Made by a program: the position numbers and the translations under genes. A DNA stretch of 64,000 nucleotides from Clonostachys chloroleuca (Eukaryota > Ascomycota > Sordariomycetes > Hypocreales > Bionectriaceae). Of this stretch, positions 59,901 to 64,000 are shown in pieces (within the stretch, counting starts at the first letter, position 1; every line of letters begins with the position of its first letter). The notes below the pieces were generated by a model. It saw only the letters and a list, made by a program, of their open reading frames with translations, made no database searches and was not told the DNA's origin. The stretch is from contig JBANAY010000003.1 in the NCBI GenBank assembly GCA_037952775.1, positions 2,108,001 through 2,172,000 on the forward strand. Direction: 5' to 3'.

Positions 59901-62900
59901 GACAAGGTATTCGAAGAACGCAACCGGGTTATAATTCCCTCCAGAAGAATTGCTGTCGAATCTATAATTCAAAGTCGCCAAATGAATCAATGTGTTGCCA
60001 TCAATGTCTACACCGAGAGGATCCAGCCCCCTCTTTGCGAAGTATTCTATGCGCGAGATGCTCGGTTGTCTGATGACATGGTGTAGTGCGTTATTGCCTA
60101 GGTTATCAGCAATGTCTACTCTCGCTTTGTACTTCTCGAGGACAGAGAGTTTTGCAGGATACCATAGGCAATGCAGATACAGTGTGAGACCTTGCTGATC
60201 TTGCATGTCAATGTCAATGCCTTCTCCCAGCAAGGTTTGCAAGCACGAGGAAAATCGGGTGTCATCTACTCGAGACAGTCCAAACCAACATTTCTGTTTG
60301 ACGCCATCATCGTGACAGTTAGAGAGGAGTGTTTTGAATAGATCAGCAGACACAAACATTGCGGCCTGCACTGCTGAGTTTCCCTTATTGTCTTCCTCAT
60401 TGGGATCGGCACCCTCCTCAATCAGGTACTTGATAACAGCATCCTGCGCCTCTATTTTTGCTTGTTTCTTCGAGCGAAATTGCAAAGCAAGATGAAGAGG
60501 AGTTTCACCGCTGGATTTCTTTTGGTTCGGGTCGCTTCCATACTCCACCAGAAGCTTGACTGCTTTCAGGCTCAGATGTGGCCCGACAATCAAATGCAAG
60601 GCGGTGCTCCCGTTATGACCGGTCGTTTTGGTGCTCGCACCAGCTTCTAGAAGCAATCTTAAAATGTCCATCTGGCACTCCGATGGCGCATCAGCGGACT
60701 GGCGTCCTTTCGCTGCCAGTTGCAATGCTGTGAGCTGCCCGCCATTAAGTTGCTCAAGGTCAGCACCGGCATCAATCAGGAGCTTTAGGATGGTTCGGCA
60801 TGTTTTCTTGTTTTCTTCCCCCCATTCTTGAATTATCCAGTGAACTGGTGTCGTAGAAGCTTCCTTTCTCCTACCCCCTCCATTCATAGTAGGACGAGGT
60901 GCCCAAGCAGAGATTTTGTTGACATCCGCTCCACGTTTGATCAGAGCCTTAATACACTCGACATTGAATCCGCGGCAGGCTAGATAGAGAGCTGTTCCAC
61001 CGCGATACGTGGCATCAGCCGAGACATTTGATCTCTTGAGGATCTCCAGCACAGAGTCTGTGCGGTTAAATCGACAACACTCGCACAGGAGCTGCTCTAA
61101 AGTGTCTTGGTTGCAAAATGGTATCATCGATATGACCGTTTCCGTGTGCCCGCCCTGGCTGGCATAAAGAATTGCACACTCGCCCCGGGTGATCAGCTCC
61201 CCACCCAACAGCCGGCCAGCATGGTTTTCCTTCGTCTTTATTGTGTTTGGTTCCACTCCTGCTTCAAGGAGGACTGTGACAACCGAGTGATGGTTTTTCT
61301 TAGCGGCAAGATGAATCGGCTTCAGACCGCGGCCATCGACTGCATTTGGCTCGCTTCCCTGCTGGATGAGTAACGATGCAGTCTTTGTATGACCGTTAGC
61401 GGCTGCCCAATGTAGAGGGATACGGTCCTGGGCATCCAGGCTCGTGACGGATGATCCCTTTTTAATAAGCTCCAGCACAAGCTCAGACATTCCAGAAAAG
61501 GCTGCGATATGAAGGGCCGTCGGGATGCCATCTGTGCTTTCCTTATCTCTAGTTGTCGAGCCCCATTGGAGAACAAGCCACCTCCTAAATGCCAAACTAT
61601 CGGCATTTAGAAAGCCAAGAACTCCATCGAACATCTCTCTGTCAGTTCGGTCATATCGGCTGGCGTGATAGGACCAGTTCTCAACTGAGTAGCTCAAAAA
61701 TGGATGGTTCAGTCGAGCATCCCTGTATTTGAAATGATCGACTTCCCTCTTCATCCCCTTCCGAGAGTATCTCTCATGGTCTTCGTCAGGATTGACTGTG
61801 TGTGTGGGAACTTGAAAAGTGACAGACGCGCTGTCCGAGGTCTCTCCCTCTACTAACAAGGATCCGGATTGAAGATAGCGTAGACAGTAAAGAGCCATGT
61901 GCTTGTGCGTCGTATCAGATTGTATTATCGGGAAATCTATCAATGAATCCCCTGATGCGGTACTCTGGCTTCGGGTGTCGCCTCTCAAGAATTCAGTGAA
62001 CGAATGATGGATGACTTGGAGCGTCTCATCTTCGAGGATCTCTATTAGTGGCCCACAGGATGTCGCAACCAAGGATTTGAAGCCGGCTGAGTCGGCGGCA
62101 TCTGGATAGATGCATTTCAGAAGATTAGCTAGCTCATTAAGCCGTAAAGGCCGTGATGCATGGGTAACTGCTTCGAGCACAAGAATTTGTACATCTATAT
62201 CCACACCACGCTCTTCACGTTGGGTCGCGAGTATATTGTTATATGTCTTCTCCAACCCCACAGGGAGAGATTCTTCCAAGGACTGGAGATCGACAGAGCC
62301 ATCGGAGTCCAGCGCAGCTTCCACCTGGTCCATTGTAAGCTTCGCATACAAAAACAGGCCTTCTGATCTTTTGGCGACCATGTCAATTATGTGCTGTTTT
62401 CGCATCCTGTGGGTCTCGAGCTTCGATGCAGAATCAAATCGATGGTTCAAAAACGAGACGATATCGATGTCTACAAGGTTTTGTTGAAGGCTGACGTGCA
62501 CAATGGAAGAGTCCCTCAACGCGCTTTGAAGGTACTGCTTCGGCCTGCTTGTCATGAGCAGCTTCAAAGTGCGTGGACGGTGCGTTGCCAAGCTATTCAA
62601 CTGATCAAGAAACGACTTGTTCTCCATGGTCATTTCGTCGAGGGCGTCTCCTACGCAATATAATTTTCGAACACACGACACACCGTCGAGAAAGAGCTGG
62701 ATCAGATCATTATCCGATGTTTCTGAGAGCTCGCTTCCGAGCCGCGTCTGCAACGCATACTGCAACTTTGGCGAGTGCGGCAAGAGCTGGGCGAGCCAGT
62801 CTCGCAAAAGGGCACGGGGCGAAAAGTTGGCGGCGACGATATTTCGAAAGAAGAAGAAAAGCACAGGGCACTCTTCAGTTGTGCGGAGATGATGGATTAT

Positions 62901-63203
62901 GGAAGCGGCCACGACGGACTTGCCAGCACCAGGAACACCCTTGATCCAAAGACTCCCGTGGTCGGGCGAGTCATGCCATTTCTGGTATTCCTCAGTTTGG
63001 CAAAGCCAGAGTCCAGTTCCAGGAGCCTGAGATGAGAGATGGCGGCGAAATTCTCCAGACTCGGCCAGATAGTCAGTTGGCTGAAGCCAGCTGCGGATCT
63101 GAGCGAGGACCTCGGGGCTCAAAGCTGTTTCCTCATGATTCACGATATCGTATTCGTCTGCCGTATGGAAAGAGTTCGGCATGATTTCACGTTCCTCGTC
63201 CAA
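56967..63203 (-). CDS. NACHT-ankyrin (NLR-like STAND) protein, 2078 aa
   Basis: Single exon. The N-terminus is short (about 88 residues) and matches the segment that precedes fungal NACHT domains (LQPTDYLAESGEFRRHLSSQ, GTGLW). Walker A is GVPGAGKS (89-96), Walker B LYCVGDALDE (181-190), and a sensor-type MTSRP lies at 217-221. The helical region to about 550 includes EALDSDGSVDLQSLEESLP and a winged-helix-like TLATQREE..VLEAVTHASRPL. From about 558 to 2070 there are about 30 recognisable ankyrin repeats (TALHIAAFSG, TPLHLASRG, SPLHYALR and others). Fungal NACHT-ANK proteins are STAND ATPases of innate or vegetative-incompatibility type; here the nucleotide-binding residues are intact. No effector domain is seen before NACHT. 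An EF-hand-like loop interrupts the repeats at 1378-1389. Confidence 0.9.
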   Translation of the reverse strand: MDEEREIMPNSFHTADEYDIVNHEETALSPEVLAQIRSWLQPTDYLAESGEFRRHLSSQAPGTGLWLCQTEEYQKWHDSPDHGSLWIKGVPGAGKSVVAASIIHHLRTTEECPVLFFFFRNIVAANFSPRALLRDWLAQLLPHSPKLQYALQTRLGSELSETSDNDLIQLFLDGVSCVRKLYCVGDALDEMTMENKSFLDQLNSLATHRPRTLKLLMTSRPKQYLQSALRDSSIVHVSLQQNLVDIDIVSFLNHRFDSASKLETHRMRKQHIIDMVAKRSEGLFLYAKLTMDQVEAALDSDGSVDLQSLEESLPVGLEKTYNNILATQREERGVDIDVQILVLEAVTHASRPLRLNELANLLKCIYPDAADSAGFKSLVATSCGPLIEILEDETLQVIHHSFTEFLRGDTRSQSTASGDSLIDFPIIQSDTTHKHMALYCLRYLQSGSLLVEGETSDSASVTFQVPTHTVNPDEDHERYSRKGMKREVDHFKYRDARLNHPFLSYSVENWSYHASRYDRTDREMFDGVLGFLNADSLAFRRWLVLQWGSTTRDKESTDGIPTALHIAAFSGMSELVLELIKKGSSVTSLDAQDRIPLHWAAANGHTKTASLLIQQGSEPNAVDGRGLKPIHLAAKKNHHSVVTVLLEAGVEPNTIKTKENHAGRLLGGELITRGECAILYASQGGHTETVISMIPFCNQDTLEQLLCECCRFNRTDSVLEILKRSNVSADATYRGGTALYLACRGFNVECIKALIKRGADVNKISAWAPRPTMNGGGRRKEASTTPVHWIIQEWGEENKKTCRTILKLLIDAGADLEQLNGGQLTALQLAAKGRQSADAPSECQMDILRLLLEAGASTKTTGHNGSTALHLIVGPHLSLKAVKLLVEYGSDPNQKKSSGETPLHLALQFRSKKQAKIEAQDAVIKYLIEEGADPNEEDNKGNSAVQAAMFVSADLFKTLLSNCHDDGVKQKCWFGLSRVDDTRFSSCLQTLLGEGIDIDMQDQQGLTLYLHCLWYPAKLSVLEKYKARVDIADNLGNNALHHVIRQPSISRIEYFAKRGLDPLGVDIDGNTLIHLATLNYRFDSNSSGGNYNPVAFFEYLVNLGISVNAVNKDGQTALHLYESRDDYKSRKANLIDALNCKGDVKFDIKDRNGLTALHLASMRSVSEFDKLVECGANWTVLTNDSQNIWHLICRARKPEILGQLLERLTAFGIEQRDRFGKTPLYYACSSGEPESVALLLSKGAKVRVTDLEGDTPLHACAHFRVEQNIWNAQGQRFFKWRQGPPKDIFRPGSSQRPYTSSPWYQSIYNDGKAVSRRNFFPSVITIIKMLREADVDVGAVNESEYTALDTALHLGCAEFIEVFFRDGDLLTEATKHLDDDRDGRLKPDEARRRMRAQMILMQQRSALDTLRKDNTLLDEVVNNPTRYLNLISYEDLATIINEGFEADSLNPVYHKLINEAINSENFEVLERIPVLVKQYGLFSSLKEMAQGAEFARAYFSDTHALTTLQMACKRSKISLVAVKLLVEGFQLDPDAHSAVPRRVNGGGSVQIVEGGTALHILASADEWWHLEAIKYLISKGADVNAKDEKGCTPLHLASRGKYVDNHATKGSYRLDAVSILLDNGADPNALDDNGLSPLHKASGALNIMQELLKRGADPNIGSLSPLFMAIKDANFPAFEMLLDQGLSVDSLDEVRHSRDVHYSLKESRKLYALVCCAFSNGFNNEILKSVPLLCSLVKRGANLYLPVSDHETLIHFLFEFPDYPILDALISDECKTRIDFDHRDQQGRTVLMAACDWFGSLPRGGRKDPKKDPFLTGPPLRILDCGADATLVDNAGMTALHHLLANNDMVDDVLIEFINRDEVAPILFLKDKQGLSPLHYALRTLRPKICELLLSKGADIKEADPNGLTVLHHIAYQRSNLNRRSRRFSGSTSTLPADYFDGCLSLWRRYIDEGGSINVVDNGGNTPLHLYLLSPVAGHRPGHMLVFHLDYYDVFFPPDSGVDVFASNNDGETMLHLVARRQKQYFAELGYDKALFEAMMAKGLDPLKEDVQGRSALDVASAFEKDDIVGLLGRVSRG
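59037..59072 (-). other. EF-hand-like calcium-binding loop in the ankyrin array
   Basis: Residues 1378-1389 read DDDRDGRLKPDE, which fits the 12-residue EF-hand loop (acidic at 1, 3 and 5, Gly at 6, hydrophobic at 8, Glu at 12), followed by the helix ARRRMRAQMIL. Only one loop is seen; calcium binding is inference. Confidence 0.5.
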
Positions 63204-63606
63204 AGGGTGAAATACTATTGAAGAATCAAGGTTGCCAAGAGCATGAATGTCCTTTTATCCGCGTCAATCACGGAACTAGTGTCGCAGGTAGAATATGGCC
63301 CCCACCGTAAGCCGTAGACAATGACTAACACTCTTGCACCCTAATATCAGTCTTCTTTTATGCTCAGTTGCCTCAATGGTTAGATGAATGAAGTCAATTA
63401 AAACTAGTGACCTAAATAGTGTAGCATCCATCTGTGGTTGCCTAAGCTAAGGCCTGTGGCAATTCTAATTTTCTCCTTGAGACAGTCATCTATGATAGGC
63501 ATCTATATTTGGCCATCCTGCTCGGGCGGCACAGCCACACTCAGTATCAAAATAGAATGCCTGATTCGCCACTCATATCATTATTGCCGCGCCGTCTCTT
63601 AGTCCC
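63204..63606. promoter_or_regulatory. 5' flank of the NACHT-ankyrin gene
   Basis: About 400 bp between the NACHT start and the 3' end of the ABCC gene, both on the minus strand. It must hold the NACHT promoter and the ABCC terminator. No specific site is claimed. Confidence 0.4.
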
Positions 63607-64000
63607 TTAACCTGACGCTTCATAGAGTGCCCTAAATACAGAATGTCTATCCGACAACAAGGCTTCGGGCTCTCCTTGCTCTACGATACGCCCCTTGTCC
63701 AGAACCACAATTCGATCAAAATCCGCAATAGTCTCGAGTCTATGCGCTACGGCTAGAATAGTTCGGTTCTTGAAATCTTCACGGATGATCTTCTGTAACA
63801 ACCGGTCCGTTTCGACATCGACACTAAAATACAACCAAGCGTAAGTCAACCAGGGTCCAGCAATAAAGTATGGGAAGAAGAAGTGGGAGAATACTCACTT
63901 GCTAGTAAACTCGTCGAGGATCAGTATACGGCTAGGGTTTAGCATGGCTCTCGCGAGGCAGAACAGTTGCCTCTCTCCATGGCTTAATGCTTCCTCGGGA
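63607..64000 (-). CDS. ABCC (MRP)-type ABC transporter, C-terminal end, cut by window edge
   Basis: complement(join(63607..63823, 63899..>64000)); intron donor GTGAGT, acceptor TTTTAG. The exon in the window carries the second nucleotide-binding domain: signature LSHGERQLFCLARAML, Walker B RILILDEF, then TSNVDVETDRLLQK (D-loop), H-loop AVAHRLETI, and IVVLDKGRIVEQGEP near the end. The order and text fit full ABCC exporters. Phe replaces the usual Ala in LDEATS (LDEFTS). Family substrates include glutathione conjugates and toxic metabolites; the one used here is not known. Confidence 0.85.

Overview
The window looks like nuclear DNA of a filamentous ascomycete (Pezizomycotina; the gene families suggest a Eurotiales-type mould, which is inference). 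The evidence is short GT-AG introns (mostly about 50-100 nt), a Git3/cAMP-receptor-like GPCR, F-box, WSC, NACHT-ankyrin and ABCC genes, and transposons reduced to AT-rich wrecks by repeat-induced point mutation (RIP): almost no CA/TG or CG dinucleotides remain in them, and catalytic Asp codons have become Asn.

Layout. 1-1105: 3'-truncated GPCR (-). 2710-4605: F-box-like protein (+). 5476-7336: five-exon MFS anion:cation symporter (-). 7848-10144: RIP-degraded Fot1/pogo transposon with TA target duplication, carrying a younger, un-RIPed 436-bp LTR mini-element (8819-9254). 10736-13529: secreted or cell-wall WSC protein with a Cys-rich tail (-). 16455-22399: three small genes, namely a DUF7924-like protein, a ubiquitin-fold protein and a CxxC-rich protein. 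24138-30374: a sterol-enzyme neighbourhood with a broken cytochrome P450 (-), an intact DHCR7-type sterol reductase (+) and a broken DHCR24-type FAD reductase (+). 30375-56289: a 25.9-kb nest of RIPed transposons inserted inside the DHCR24-like gene; the rest of that gene resumes at 56290. 56967-63203: intronless 2078-aa NACHT-ankyrin (NLR-like) protein (-). 63607-64000: C-terminal end of an ABCC transporter (-).

The nest can be read in layers. The outer LTR element (332/330-bp LTRs, target duplication ATAC or ATACT, Ty3/Gypsy-type RT on -) contains a Fot1/pogo element (about 34.49-36.71 kb), an un-RIPed hairpin-rich island (about 41.21-41.95 kb), an LTR element with 190-bp LTRs and AATTA duplication (44561-48156), and a Ty3/Gypsy element with 376-bp LTRs and TATCT duplication (48251-55440). 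Removing the outer element restores the A-H-I-Y-Y-T-E reading of the DHCR24-like gene exactly.

The main biological point is the sterol locus: a Delta7-reductase-like gene that is intact, flanked by a decayed P450 and a decayed Delta24-reductase-like gene. This suggests a side-branch steroid pathway being lost. The second point is the large NLR-like gene beside the transposon nest, with an EF-hand-like loop in its ankyrin array.
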